From contig CAZBKZ010000001.1 in assembly GCA_964492615.1 (NCBI GenBank), positions 62,001 to 126,000 of the forward strand: a stretch of 64,000 nt of DNA, read 5' to 3'. Below, piece after piece: positions 26,652-35,613 of this stretch. The position numbers and the translations under genes were made by a program. Numbering within the stretch: position 1 is the first letter of the stretch; every line of letters begins with the position of its first letter. The stretch comes from JAABTH01 sp964492615. Lineage in GTDB: Bacteria > Bacillota > Dethiobacteria > DTU022. Under the pieces are notes generated by a model. It was not told the origin of the DNA. It saw nothing but the letters and a program-made list of their open reading frames with translations, and ran no database searches.

Positions 26652-27803
26652 CTAAAGTTCGTATGTTTTCTTGAGAAGTTTCAGTACTGTATCAGCATCA
26701 ATTTCTTTCGGAATAAAGTGCGCACAATCATCATTAAGCACCTTGGGCGCTACTTTTTCAATCTCACTTATGTCAATATCCAAATCCTTCATAACCGGAA
26801 GACCAATGCTCTTTGTAAATTCTCTGATTGCGTCGGCAACTTTTTCACCGGCTTCAACAGGAGCAAGTCCTTCAATGTCTACACCTATGGCAGAAGCAAT
26901 GATCTTAATCTTATCAGGAGCCTGATCGGCAACATATTCCACTACAATTGGCTGGGCAACCGAGCAAAGCTCCCCATGATTTTTATGGAAAATAGCTCCC
27001 AATGTATGGGCAATAGCATGGCCAAGCTGCGGAGGAGCATCGTTAAAAGCTATCCCGGCGATCATTGCAGCCAGGCTCAGCTTGGATCTTATTTCTTTAT
27101 TGTCGGGATCCTTTATCGCCTTGGGAAGGTTCTCGTAAACCAACCGAATTGTTCTTTCAGCCAGGATATCGGAAACAGGGTTTGCTGCAACTGATGTTAA
27201 TGCTTCAATACCATGTGAAAAAGCATCAATTCCTGTAACTGCAGTCAGGTGTGCCGGCAAACCTACTGTATAGATTGGGTCAACAATCGCCAGACTGGCC
27301 ACGCATGGCGCCCCAATTACTCCGCTCTTTATATCCTTTTCAGTATCGCTGACCACGCTGATGGCGTTGACTTCACTACCTGTTCCGGCAGTTGTTGGAA
27401 TTAAAACCAGGGTTTTGCCGGGCTTAAGAGGTATGCTCTTGTCAAAATACTGAGTAACCGGAGAAGGGTTGCCCAGTAAAACATTAATTGCTTTAGCCGC
27501 ATCAAGAGCACTTCCGCCCCCAATTGCCACAATCCCATCAATACCCTGCGCCTTGGCAAATGCTGCTCCCTCTTCTACTACTTCCGCCGGTGGATCGGGG
27601 ACAACCTTGTCATAAGGAACAGTTTCGATGCCTTCCTTTTGAATTAGGCCGAGGATCTTATCGGCAATACCGGTTCTTTTAATTACGCTACCATGTACTA
27701 CAAGAACTTTTTTACATCCCATCTCCTTCAGTTTAGCTCCAACCTGTTCCGAAGCACCATAACCAAAAAGAATCGGGGGGGTGGGGTGAATATTATAAAT
27801 CAT
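26652..27803 (-). CDS. Iron-containing alcohol dehydrogenase
   Basis: The 383-residue product is a type III (iron) alcohol dehydrogenase. It shows the nucleotide-binding GGGSALDAAK, PTTAGTGSEV, and the metal ligands in DAFSHGIEAL and GHAIAHTLGAIFHKNHGE. It interconverts an alcohol and an aldehyde or ketone with NAD(P)H. Its place directly after the TRAP permease genes suggests that the imported substrate, or a derivative, is its target. An aldehyde:ferredoxin oxidoreductase elsewhere in the window could use the aldehyde. Confidence 0.93.
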   Translation of the reverse strand: MIYNIHPTPPILFGYGASEQVGAKLKEMGCKKVLVVHGSVIKRTGIADKILGLIQKEGIETVPYDKVVPDPPAEVVEEGAAFAKAQGIDGIVAIGGGSALDAAKAINVLLGNPSPVTQYFDKSIPLKPGKTLVLIPTTAGTGSEVNAISVVSDTEKDIKSGVIGAPCVASLAIVDPIYTVGLPAHLTAVTGIDAFSHGIEALTSVAANPVSDILAERTIRLVYENLPKAIKDPDNKEIRSKLSLAAMIAGIAFNDAPPQLGHAIAHTLGAIFHKNHGELCSVAQPIVVEYVADQAPDKIKIIASAIGVDIEGLAPVEAGEKVADAIREFTKSIGLPVMKDLDIDISEIEKVAPKVLNDDCAHFIPKEIDADTVLKLLKKTYEL

Positions 27804-27984
27804 TCATAACACTCCTTTGTATTATTATAGTAATTGTGGAACAAACCGCGATATAAATTTCCCTTATCACCGCCTTTGCACAATTGTTTTATAAACAATA
27901 AATAGCTAAATTAACAAGCGCCAGATGTTTACCTTTATTTATTTCGACATTTTAACAAATAACCCTACCTGGCTAACAGTCTAT

Positions 27985-29292
27985 TTACAAAAGGCCGGGC
28001 AACCAGAGGCCGACTTTCGGGAATATCATAACAAGAATGATTACAGCCATCTGGATCAGGAAATAGGGCACTCCACCACGGTATACATCATGCATTTCCA
28101 CTTCGTCGCATGAACCTTTAAGAGCATAAAGCACCATGCCAACAGGGGGAGTGATGCCGGCAATACCGGTTGTGATCAGGATTAATACACAGAACCAGAG
28201 GGGGTCGAAACCAAGAGCAATTACTGCAGGTGTAAAAAGTGGCACAGTAATCATCATCATGGCGATCGAATCCATAAAACAGCCGAGAACTAAGATACAG
28301 CCAATCATTATAGCAACAATAAAGTACGGACCTACTGGCGCATTAACTATCGAATTAACAATAGACGGCCCTGCACCAGTCAGAGTAAGCACCCTGCCAA
28401 AAATACTCGAAGTAGAAATAATCAAAAAAAGCATGCTGGTCATCTTTGCCGAAGCCATCAGACTGTCAACGAAAATTTTCCAGGTTAGTCTTCTGTAAAC
28501 CAGGGCCAACAGTATTGTGCCAATAGCTCCCAATGCTGCGGCTTCAGTTGCTGTTGCAATACCTAAAAAGATCACGCCCAAAACCAGTAAAACAATAATT
28601 CCGAGAGGCAAAGCCTTTGCAATTCTTAAAAGAACTTCTTTAAAAGGATACCTGTATTCTTGTTCTACTTTATCAGGGACAAGGTGCGGCCATATTTTGC
28701 TGGATACCAGAATAAAAACTATAAATAGGGCCGAGCAAATTAGCCCCGGAAGCAAGCCGCCAATCAGAACCCGGTTTGGAGACACTTCCGCAAGAGTTGC
28801 CAGGATAATGGCCAGCGAACTTGGTGGAATAAGGGTTGCCAGGGCTGCCCCTCCAAGAGCGGTCCCGCAGGCAAACCACTTGGTATAACCATGCCTGAGC
28901 ATTCTGGGAACCAGCGTAGCTCCAAGAGTAGCCCCAGTTGCTATCGGGGCCCCACTGAGTACAGCAAGCACAGTTCCCGTACCTACTGTAAGAATTGCAT
29001 CCTGCGTTCTTAATTTACCAAAAATGCTTTCTGAAGCATTTGTTACCAGATCAATAAACTGACATCGAACAATAATCTCTCCCATAATTATAAATAGAGG
29101 CACGGCAATTAAAACAAAGGAATTAAGGGATGCAAACATTCCCACAGCAATTAAGCTGAAAAACCTGGTGCCGCTGTGCAAAACAAGAACAGTTATATTA
29201 GCCGCCATGAATGATAATGCTACAGGAAAACCAAGCAGCATCAATGCAAAAAATACTCCAAGCAGCACAAGGATAACTACTGATACTTCCAT
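27985..29292 (-). CDS. TRAP transporter large permease (DctM), second system
   Basis: The 435-residue protein has twelve or so helices and DctM motifs (LFIIMGEIIVR, AVLSGAPIATGATLGATLVPRML, TLIPPSSLAIILATL). The ATG at 29292 is preferred because AGGAGG lies just before it; the upstream TTG codons would put that ribosome site inside the coding region. It follows DctQ and precedes the alcohol dehydrogenase, from which it is separated by about 180 bases with no clear terminator. Confidence 0.93.
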   Translation of the reverse strand: MEVSVVILVLLGVFFALMLLGFPVALSFMAANITVLVLHSGTRFFSLIAVGMFASLNSFVLIAVPLFIIMGEIIVRCQFIDLVTNASESIFGKLRTQDAILTVGTGTVLAVLSGAPIATGATLGATLVPRMLRHGYTKWFACGTALGGAALATLIPPSSLAIILATLAEVSPNRVLIGGLLPGLICSALFIVFILVSSKIWPHLVPDKVEQEYRYPFKEVLLRIAKALPLGIIVLLVLGVIFLGIATATEAAALGAIGTILLALVYRRLTWKIFVDSLMASAKMTSMLFLIISTSSIFGRVLTLTGAGPSIVNSIVNAPVGPYFIVAIMIGCILVLGCFMDSIAMMMITVPLFTPAVIALGFDPLWFCVLILITTGIAGITPPVGMVLYALKGSCDEVEMHDVYRGGVPYFLIQMAVIILVMIFPKVGLWLPGLL

Positions 29293-29348
29293 GACAAACC
29301 TCCTCAACAACCTGTCATATAAATAACTAAACTTACAGCGAAAGCTGT

Positions 29349-29906
29349 TTAGTTTGTATCAACAACCTCGCCCGGGCTTCCAATATTAGTTCCAGAATTA
29401 CTACCTTTAAATAAACCTTTAAATTCTGTCCAGGTTTGAATCAAAAATTCTATAACCATGAATAACCAACCAATTGGCATAAAGATCATCAGGTAAACAA
29501 GCGGAAATCTGATTGGATAATCGGTAGACATACCTTCTGCCCATACATTATTGATTACATAATCTCCGGTCGCGTAAAGCAGAAAACAACAAAAACCAAA
29601 GCCAAGCAATTTCATAATTGCACTATTAACAGCACGGACACGTTCACCAAACTTATCAGTCATAAAAGTAACAGATATGTGCGCTTTTTGACTTAAAACC
29701 CATGCGGCACCCAGGAAAGTTACCAAAAACAACGAATAACCGCTAAACTGCATTACGAACTGAATTGAGTAATTGAAAAAATATCGCGCAACAACTTCTG
29801 TTGTAATTAAAAGCATAGCAAAAACAATAATCATTGAACAAATAGCCGATGTTAATTTATACCAAAAGCTAATAAGACGGTTAAAAATCTCAGTTACTTT
29901 GGCCAT
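29349..29906 (-). CDS. TRAP transporter small permease (DctQ), second system
   Basis: This 185-residue protein has four hydrophobic segments, with EVVARYFFNYSIQFVMQFSG after the first helix in the usual DctQ position. It pairs with the DctM encoded 56 bases downstream. A strong hairpin separates it from the binding-protein gene. Confidence 0.9.
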   Translation of the reverse strand: MAKVTEIFNRLISFWYKLTSAICSMIIVFAMLLITTEVVARYFFNYSIQFVMQFSGYSLFLVTFLGAAWVLSQKAHISVTFMTDKFGERVRAVNSAIMKLLGFGFCCFLLYATGDYVINNVWAEGMSTDYPIRFPLVYLMIFMPIGWLFMVIEFLIQTWTEFKGLFKGSNSGTNIGSPGEVVDTN

Positions 29907-29941
29907 ACCGCAATTTCAACCTCACCTTCTGTTTAGGATAT

Positions 29942-29984
29942 GGCGCACCCGGCAGGCTGAAGATACAGCCTGCCGGGGTGCGTC
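29942..29984 (-). terminator. Strong intercistronic hairpin between DctP and DctQ
   Basis: An 18-bp nearly perfect stem (GGCGCACCCGGCAGGCTG with its complement, one bulge) and a 6-base loop lie between the binding-protein gene and the permease genes. No T-tract follows on the minus strand, so partial termination or protection of the DctP message is more likely than a full stop. Confidence 0.7.
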
Positions 29985-30003
29985 ACAACAAAAAACGTAA
30001 TTA

Positions 30004-31071
30004 CTAGTTAACAGGGCTGTAAGGCCCGACAAACCTGCCTTGAGGCGGAGCATTCAGTTTTTCATGTATTTCTATGATGCGGTCCGCCATTTCATCGCCA
30101 CTGTTGGGTCTTACAGCAACTTCAATATACTTGTCAAAGAAGATGTCGTAGAACTCCTGTGCTTCTGTGCCTTCAAAGGTAATGTCAACAACACCTTTTT
30201 CATCTGCAGTGTCAAACAGGTGAGTTATTTGATCAACAGCAAATTGTTCGAATAAAGGTGCGGCCTCTTCAACTGCTTCATATAACGCAACCTGCAAGTG
30301 CTCAGGTAAAGCCTCAACACTGTCAACGTTGGCAAAAATAACACTGAGAACAAAAGCAAAAGAAGGGTAGATGTTATAGGGGGCAACTTCATAATAGTTC
30401 CAGCTGTCATAAGTAGCCGTTGAACTGATCGCTCCATCTATAACTCCCTGCTGCAGCGAGTCGATAGTGTCAGCATCGCTCATAAACATTGATGTTGCAC
30501 CCAAGGCTTCAAGCGCAGGCATATATGCTGCAGGGCTTCTCAGCCTTTTGCCCCTGAGATCATCAACACTGTCAATTGGGTCTTTCATAAAAATGTGCAT
30601 AGTTCCTGCCGGACATTCGGTGATTAAAGTTGCATTGTATTTTTCACGGTGGGTCTGGTCAATAAGTTCAAACAGTCCAGCCGCTTCACGTTCTTCTTTG
30701 GTTCCCCAAGTATAAGCAATTGCTGTTCCTTCGGGAAGGTCCTGTAGATAAAAAGCAGGAGTTGTTCCAATCAGATCAAGGGTTCCATCGGCAAGCAGTT
30801 TAATCTGATCCGGGGAAGGGAATGTTTCAGGGCCTGAAACATTGATAATTAACTGACCTTCTGTTTTCTCTTCCAGGACTTCAATAAAGATATCAAAAAC
30901 ATCACGCATAATGTCGCCGGGGACCCAACCTGAAGCTGCTTCCCATACTATCGGATCTGTAACCTGCTCAGCTGGTTGATCTCCTGCCGGCTCTGTAGAT
31001 CCTCCACAACCTGTAACGAACAATGCCATAACCATTAACAACGATAAAGCTACAAATAATACTTTTTTCAT
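30004..31071 (-). CDS. TRAP transporter substrate-binding protein (DctP), second system
   Basis: The 355-residue lipoprotein has a signal ending LFVTGC. The DctP fold includes SVDDLRGKRLRSP and the TYDSWNYYEVAPYN region, where the family's ligand-binding residues lie. It is the first gene of an operon that continues through DctQ, DctM, an alcohol dehydrogenase, an MBL hydrolase and an SDR. A sigma-54-type promoter lies 290 bases upstream. The ligand is not known and the protein is only distantly similar to the first DctP. Confidence 0.92.
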   Translation of the reverse strand: MKKVLFVALSLLMVMALFVTGCGGSTEPAGDQPAEQVTDPIVWEAASGWVPGDIMRDVFDIFIEVLEEKTEGQLIINVSGPETFPSPDQIKLLADGTLDLIGTTPAFYLQDLPEGTAIAYTWGTKEEREAAGLFELIDQTHREKYNATLITECPAGTMHIFMKDPIDSVDDLRGKRLRSPAAYMPALEALGATSMFMSDADTIDSLQQGVIDGAISSTATYDSWNYYEVAPYNIYPSFAFVLSVIFANVDSVEALPEHLQVALYEAVEEAAPLFEQFAVDQITHLFDTADEKGVVDITFEGTEAQEFYDIFFDKYIEVAVRPNSGDEMADRIIEIHEKLNAPPQGRFVGPYSPVN

Positions 31072-31357
31072 TAATATTTCCTCCTCTTTTCTCGCACTTC
31101 TAGACTGAAAATAACAACTGCTTAAAAAACTATAAGCATCACTCCCTATTTAATTTTTATTTTGAGAATAATGTACTTGCTAAAGTATGCAAAATATAAA
31201 TAAATTTGAAGGATAATTCCTTTCCTATAGCCTCTGTAACATCAGAGGGTTTGAATCCAAATTATGCTTTCTCCATTATTCATCAATCACATCTGCTATT
31301 ATACAAACCTGACCAGTTATAAGCGAACAGATCGTAACAAAGGTTACTATATAACAT

Positions 31358-31374
31358 TGCAATTCTTGTGCCAA
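31358..31374 (-). promoter_or_regulatory. Sigma-54 (-24/-12) promoter of the second TRAP operon
   Basis: On the minus strand the site reads TTGGCACAAGAATTGCA, a full match to the TGGCAC-N5-TTGCA consensus with GG-N10-GC spacing. It lies in the 604-base non-coding stretch 31072-31675; the long leader between it and DctP contains a small CCTCTG/CAGAGG hairpin near 31231-31249 and nothing else I can name. Confidence 0.78.
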
Positions 31375-31479
31375 TTGCTAAATTAAATTCTTTCTACCAT
31401 CTAAATCCATACAACACCTACAACTACGGCAACTGCAACAAAAATAAAGGTTTTCAATTTGGTATTCTATAATAACTTG

Positions 31480-31517
31480 TTTCATTTTGAAATAGATCGT
31501 TTGACTGTTTCATTCAG
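31480..31517. promoter_or_regulatory. Candidate activator (UAS) sites of the second TRAP operon
   Basis: TTTCATTTTGAAA (31480-31492) is a perfect 5-bp dyad with a 3-base centre, about 107 bases upstream of the -24 element. A second TTTCATTCAG copy begins at 31508. They resemble the pair upstream of the first TRAP operon. Confidence 0.3.
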
Positions 31518-31675
31518 CCTATGAGACATATAGGACTAATTCCAAACCTGCAGACTCCCTGTAACTATGCATTATGAAATAACAATGTAATCAACCAGGG
31601 ATTACACAAGCAGAAAACCGATTAGAAGTTACAGATGGAATAAGCATCTATACAATTAAAATTTAATACCCGGCA

Positions 31676-31867
31676 TTACTTAGTTTCCTTCTCGGGTTTT
31701 TCCATCAAGACTCTTTCTTTGAAATACAGGCAGGGCATTCCTGAGGAATTGCTGACTACATCAGCGGGGAAATAACGTGATTTAAAATTAAGCGCTCTGC
31801 AACCCCGGGGAAACTTGTTATCCCAGGTCACATAATAGTGTATACATTTCAAACAGTTAACTCTCAT
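31676..31867 (-). CDS. Small conserved cysteine protein
   Basis: The product has 63 residues. It begins MRVNCLKCIHYYVTWD and continues with FPRGCRALNFKSR and a later PCLYF, a pattern I know from small conserved Firmicutes proteins and from N-terminal extensions of some uracil-DNA glycosylase-like proteins. The four cysteines could bind a metal. The ATG at 31867 has AAGGTGA before it. It follows the selenoprotein MsrA gene by 47 bases and may share its transcript. Function unknown. Confidence 0.75.
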   Translation of the reverse strand: MRVNCLKCIHYYVTWDNKFPRGCRALNFKSRYFPADVVSNSSGMPCLYFKERVLMEKPEKETK

Positions 31868-31914
31868 AACAGTCACCTTGGCTCAACCGATCATGCAGAA
31901 CCTCCTTCTTGCTT

Positions 31915-32739
31915 TTATTTGAGATACCTTTCGAGATCATTGATCCCGGAGACTGACAAACCGTATTCTGACAGCTCCGCCTCTACCAGATTAGGATTTG
32001 CATAGCCTCCGATTATACCATTTAAGCGAGCAGCTGCCGTTGAATTAACAAAGTCTTGAAACTCTTTAAAGTAACCCTTAATTTCTGAAGACAGGTTATT
32101 ATCTCCTTGCAAATAATACTTCTGGTGATAATCTTCGGCAAGATAAAAGTATTTATAAGGTATTATTAACGTATTTACTTCTTCCCCCAAGACCTTCTCC
32201 CAAGCCTCTTTGCTTTCCAAGGCATCCCTTTTCTGCTCGTCGTTATGATAAAAAATGATTGAAATATACTGCCTGGAATACTGGGGACCGACAGGGTTAT
32301 GCCCGTTCCAGAAAAGTTCCAGAATCTCTTTGTAACTTACCTGGGCCGGATCATAATCTATCTGTAGTGTCTCAGTATGATCTCCCAGTTGATAGTAAGT
32401 GGGGTTTTCAGTTGAACCGCCGGCATAGCCAACCCTGGTGCGGTAAACTCCTTTAACCTGCCCGAACCGGGCATCAGGACCCCAGAATCAGCCCATGGCC
32501 AGGGTGGCTGTTTCCATTTTGTCAGGGACCTGAAGATCAACAGGTGGAATCATAAGCTCTTTTTCCCGATTGTTATCTGTTACCATACCTGAAACCTCCT
32601 TATCCAACTCTTCTTTATGAACATGATCATCGGAGTATCCTGCACAGGAGACCATAAAGGAAAGCCCTGCTATTGTTAATGTAAAAATATAAAGTATCTT
32701 TACTAATTGATTATTTCTGCTGCCGGTGTTTTTATTCAT
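31915..32739 (-). CDS. msrA: Selenocysteine-containing peptide methionine sulfoxide reductase A, lipoprotein
   Basis: The frame from the ATG at 32739 is interrupted only by TGA at 32488-32490, exactly where MsrA has its catalytic Cys (AMG-U-FWGPDARFG), and then stays open to 31915. Read with selenocysteine the protein has 274 residues, with Sec84. Family features follow: RVGYAGGSTENPTYYQLG, QIDYDPAQVSYKEILELF, NPVGPQYSRQY. The N-terminus has a signal with lipobox FMVSC, so it repairs oxidised methionines outside the membrane. No other Cys occurs after the lipobox, as in one-Sec MsrA enzymes. A hairpin lies just after the UGA. It directly follows the O-antigen-ligase-like gene. A gene finder would split it into two fragments. 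Confidence 0.9.
32457..32490 (-). promoter_or_regulatory. UGA codon and probable bacterial SECIS hairpin of msrA
   Basis: The UGA is at 32490-32488. Downstream in the message CCT-GAT-GCCCG-GTT-CGGGC-AGG can form a GCCCG/CGGGC stem topped by a GTT loop, with an outer CCT/AGG pair and a GAT bulge. The loop begins about 20 nt after the UGA and contains GU, as bacterial SECIS elements do. Confidence 0.7.
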
Positions 32740-32740
32740 T

Positions 32741-35467
32741 CTATTCACCTGCTCCGGTAATAGACGCGATCATTTCCTGGGCTTCACTAAAGTTAGGATC
32801 CCCTTCGCCCACTCGTTCAAGGTATTTTAATGCTTCATTGTTATCACCGTTCAAGTAAGCCGCACGCCCTATAACGTAAGCAATAGACCTTGCATTCCCA
32901 TAATTGGACTGCATCTTTGTTTCAATATCATACAACTCTTTGTAATATTCCATCGCCGGGCCCGGCAGATCATTCTGAACATAATATTCGATCAAACTTA
33001 GCCTGGACCAGGCTGGCTGCTGATAACCGCTTAAGTAATGAGGACGCAGATCCATGAGACGGTCAATATAATTCAGCCCTTCCCTGGTATCGACATAATT
33101 AAGCAGCATTGTTCCATAACGGGCCAGGTAGTTGGGGTTATAAGGTTCCAACTCATAAGCTCTTTCTGCCAGATCAAGCATTTTGTTAAGTTCACTCTGG
33201 CTTTGCATTCTTACTGCCTGTCCTTCAATCAGAACGTTATAGTTATGATAGTTTTCAGCCCGGTACGGATCAAGGGCTATCGCTTTCTCAATCTCAGTCA
33301 GAGCCTGCTTGATATTACCGCCCTCGAAAAGTTCCTGCGAGCGCCATGTTGTTTGCAAACCGTTATAAAGAATAAGGGTGTAGGTAAAAAGGGATAGACC
33401 GAAAACAACTCCCAGTAAACCGGGAAGTAAACTTCTAAAGGCTCCTTCGTTAATTTCATTTACACTAATATCCTGCTTGTCATTAAAATAAAGGCTCCTG
33501 CCGGCACCAAGCAGGGCAAACAAGAATATACCCACAGCGGCCATGGAAAAATTCCAATCTATAGCGCTGTGTGCTCCAAGAGCGGCAACAGGCATAAAAA
33601 CAGCCGTCCAGTAGTGCCACCTGGACGGCGGCGCTTTCATTATAAAACATTTTTTGAGGAAAGCAAGAGTAAAACTAACCCAAATTCCTACAAAGGCAAG
33701 AAACCCAATTATGCCTGCTTCAATCCATACCTGTAGATAATGGTTATGCACTTCCCGGGAATCATAGGGCTGATCCTGGTAACTTTTGTATACGGCAGCC
33801 CAACCTCCTCCTCCCAAGCCAAAGAGGGGGTAATCTTTGATTACTTTTACCGCATCGGAAAATAGTTCAAAACGCCGGTCCATATTGCGATCGCGGGATA
33901 ATGAAAAAATTCGATCATAAAAACGGTCAGGTAAAATTCTGCTCCAGGTAAAATTCAACCTTCTGCTGCTGTCAACTGAAATTAACTGTACTGAACGTAC
34001 GGCAACCATGGTTCCTGGATAACGGTTAAACACTTCCACCGAAAGCCTGTCTGTTTGCGGACCGGTCTCCAGATCAAAGGTAAAAGTGTCCCACCCGCTT
34101 GTGCTTTGGCCGTGGTGTTTCAACAGCTCTAAATTTCGATAACCGGGTATTTCTCCAAGAACCTGGACACCCCATACATAATCAGGAGGCCCGGACTCAC
34201 GGTTTAAATCTATATCGGCTTTAACATCTAAGATCAGTTGATACTGCTCTTCAGGCCTGATGTTATTTATCATCTGCTTTAGTGATTGCAGCTGCTCAGG
34301 CTCACCGGATTTTGTCTCCAGGCTTGTCGGAGCCAACAGAGGAACAATCACAAAAACAACTAAAACAACTACTATCACTGCTGTAAAAACTACAAAAATC
34401 GCTTTTTTATGCCTGCCTTCCAGGGAAAGAATATACTCTGCTGCTAACCCTAAAAACAGAGCAGCAACCAGCGCAAGCATTATGGGCAACCAGGCCATTG
34501 CCGGTGTGTCTGAGCGAAATATGGGATCGATCCAAAAAGCTACCGGAAGAGCCGGAATAATAGAAGCTGCCATGTAGAGAACTGCACGCAACCGGTTACC
34601 AGGGGGAGAGGCAAACACCATCAACACTGCCAGAGGTGGCAGCAGGAGCCAGGCCCCTCGTGAAAACGTAAGAATCACGGTGATTAGCATCAGAACTGCA
34701 GGCACCAGGTAAACTATTTTAAGCATCTTCCTGGCAAGGGGCGCCAGAGCAAGAGTCAGGAAATAAGCTGCCATCAGGTAAGCTGCTGCTGTATTAGCAT
34801 AACCCATCGGTGAGGCTATTCTGTTTGCTGCATACGCGCCAATGAAATCCCAGTGACCGGCTGCTACTCCCAGGCTGGCCACGGTAATCACCGTTGCAGC
34901 AACCAGGATGATGTGCAAAACCAGGTTCAATCCGGGCGGTAATTTTTCATTCTCTTTAAAGGTAGCGGTACTATCATTACCACCTCTTGTCCATGGAAAA
35001 CGAAATGACCAGTGCCGGCAGATATCAAGAACTACCAGGTATACGGACAGGTAAGATGCTATTTTTAACAACTCTTCCAGGGCTTCGCGTTTATTAACGG
35101 CAAAGCCAAGGAAAGAAATCAGGTAACTGAGGAGAAGCAGCAGCAGGCAGATATCCAGCGGTGATCCAATGAACCTGCTATCACTTTTTACAAACCGGAA
35201 CAGGCCCCATATAAAAAGCAAACCGAAAATTATCATATTGGCAACCAGTAATTCGAGAGGGAAAAATAAACCACGGTAAAACGGACTTATTAACAGCAAT
35301 AGAGAAACAATTATCAGCATCAGGGGTAAAAATATTTTAGAAACAGCCGCTGTAACTTTTTTTAGCTGCTCCGCCCTGTTTATACTGTCTTTTGAACTAA
35401 TTTTTTGCTTAGCCTTTTTTGAACTAGTAACGCTTTTTCCTCTGTCGGCTGCTTTATATTTGGCCAA
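32741..35467 (-). CDS. O-antigen ligase-like polymerase with C-terminal TPR repeats
   Basis: The 908-residue protein has a basic cytoplasmic N-terminus, about a dozen membrane helices, and the Wzy/WaaL-type domain with a large external loop (~residues 405-560). The loop ends in FGLGGGGWAAVYKSYQ, and VHNHYLQVWIEAGIIGFLAF follows, a family signature. The last ~200 residues are tetratricopeptide-like repeats (for example AIALDPYRAENYHNYNVL, ERAYELEPYNPNYLARYG). It probably polymerises or attaches a cell-surface glycan. The TTG at 35467 is chosen because GGGGGGAG lies before it, whereas the longer frame starts inside a terminator. Confidence 0.85.
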   Translation of the reverse strand: MAKYKAADRGKSVTSSKKAKQKISSKDSINRAEQLKKVTAAVSKIFLPLMLIIVSLLLLISPFYRGLFFPLELLVANMIIFGLLFIWGLFRFVKSDSRFIGSPLDICLLLLLLSYLISFLGFAVNKREALEELLKIASYLSVYLVVLDICRHWSFRFPWTRGGNDSTATFKENEKLPPGLNLVLHIILVAATVITVASLGVAAGHWDFIGAYAANRIASPMGYANTAAAYLMAAYFLTLALAPLARKMLKIVYLVPAVLMLITVILTFSRGAWLLLPPLAVLMVFASPPGNRLRAVLYMAASIIPALPVAFWIDPIFRSDTPAMAWLPIMLALVAALFLGLAAEYILSLEGRHKKAIFVVFTAVIVVVLVVFVIVPLLAPTSLETKSGEPEQLQSLKQMINNIRPEEQYQLILDVKADIDLNRESGPPDYVWGVQVLGEIPGYRNLELLKHHGQSTSGWDTFTFDLETGPQTDRLSVEVFNRYPGTMVAVRSVQLISVDSSRRLNFTWSRILPDRFYDRIFSLSRDRNMDRRFELFSDAVKVIKDYPLFGLGGGGWAAVYKSYQDQPYDSREVHNHYLQVWIEAGIIGFLAFVGIWVSFTLAFLKKCFIMKAPPSRWHYWTAVFMPVAALGAHSAIDWNFSMAAVGIFLFALLGAGRSLYFNDKQDISVNEINEGAFRSLLPGLLGVVFGLSLFTYTLILYNGLQTTWRSQELFEGGNIKQALTEIEKAIALDPYRAENYHNYNVLIEGQAVRMQSQSELNKMLDLAERAYELEPYNPNYLARYGTMLLNYVDTREGLNYIDRLMDLRPHYLSGYQQPAWSRLSLIEYYVQNDLPGPAMEYYKELYDIETKMQSNYGNARSIAYVIGRAAYLNGDNNEALKYLERVGEGDPNFSEAQEMIASITGAGE

Positions 35468-35522
35468 AACGCTCCCCCCATTATACCGCCAGGCAGTAGT
35501 GCATATCCATTTCAAGGCCGGA

Positions 35523-35563
35523 TAAATATAAACCCCCGGCTGCCAGAGAATTGCTGCCGGGGG
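35523..35563 (-). terminator. Terminator of the beta-helix lipoprotein gene
   Basis: CCCCCGGC and GCCGGGGG form a stem followed on the minus strand by TTTATATTT. It lies 50 bases after the stop at 35614. Confidence 0.85.
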
Positions 35564-35613
35564 CACTTATATCATTCAAGAATTGCCGAAGTTATCCCGG
35601 TCAACTGTTGAAT

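Noticed and set aside
32358..32540. Separate 60-residue minus-strand frame over msrA
   Set aside because: It is in another frame; the MsrA reading with Sec at the UGA explains the whole region.
35467..35566. Longer N-terminus of the O-antigen-ligase-like protein
   Set aside because: The extra codons overlap the terminator of the preceding gene, and the ribosome site GGGGGGAG lies inside it.
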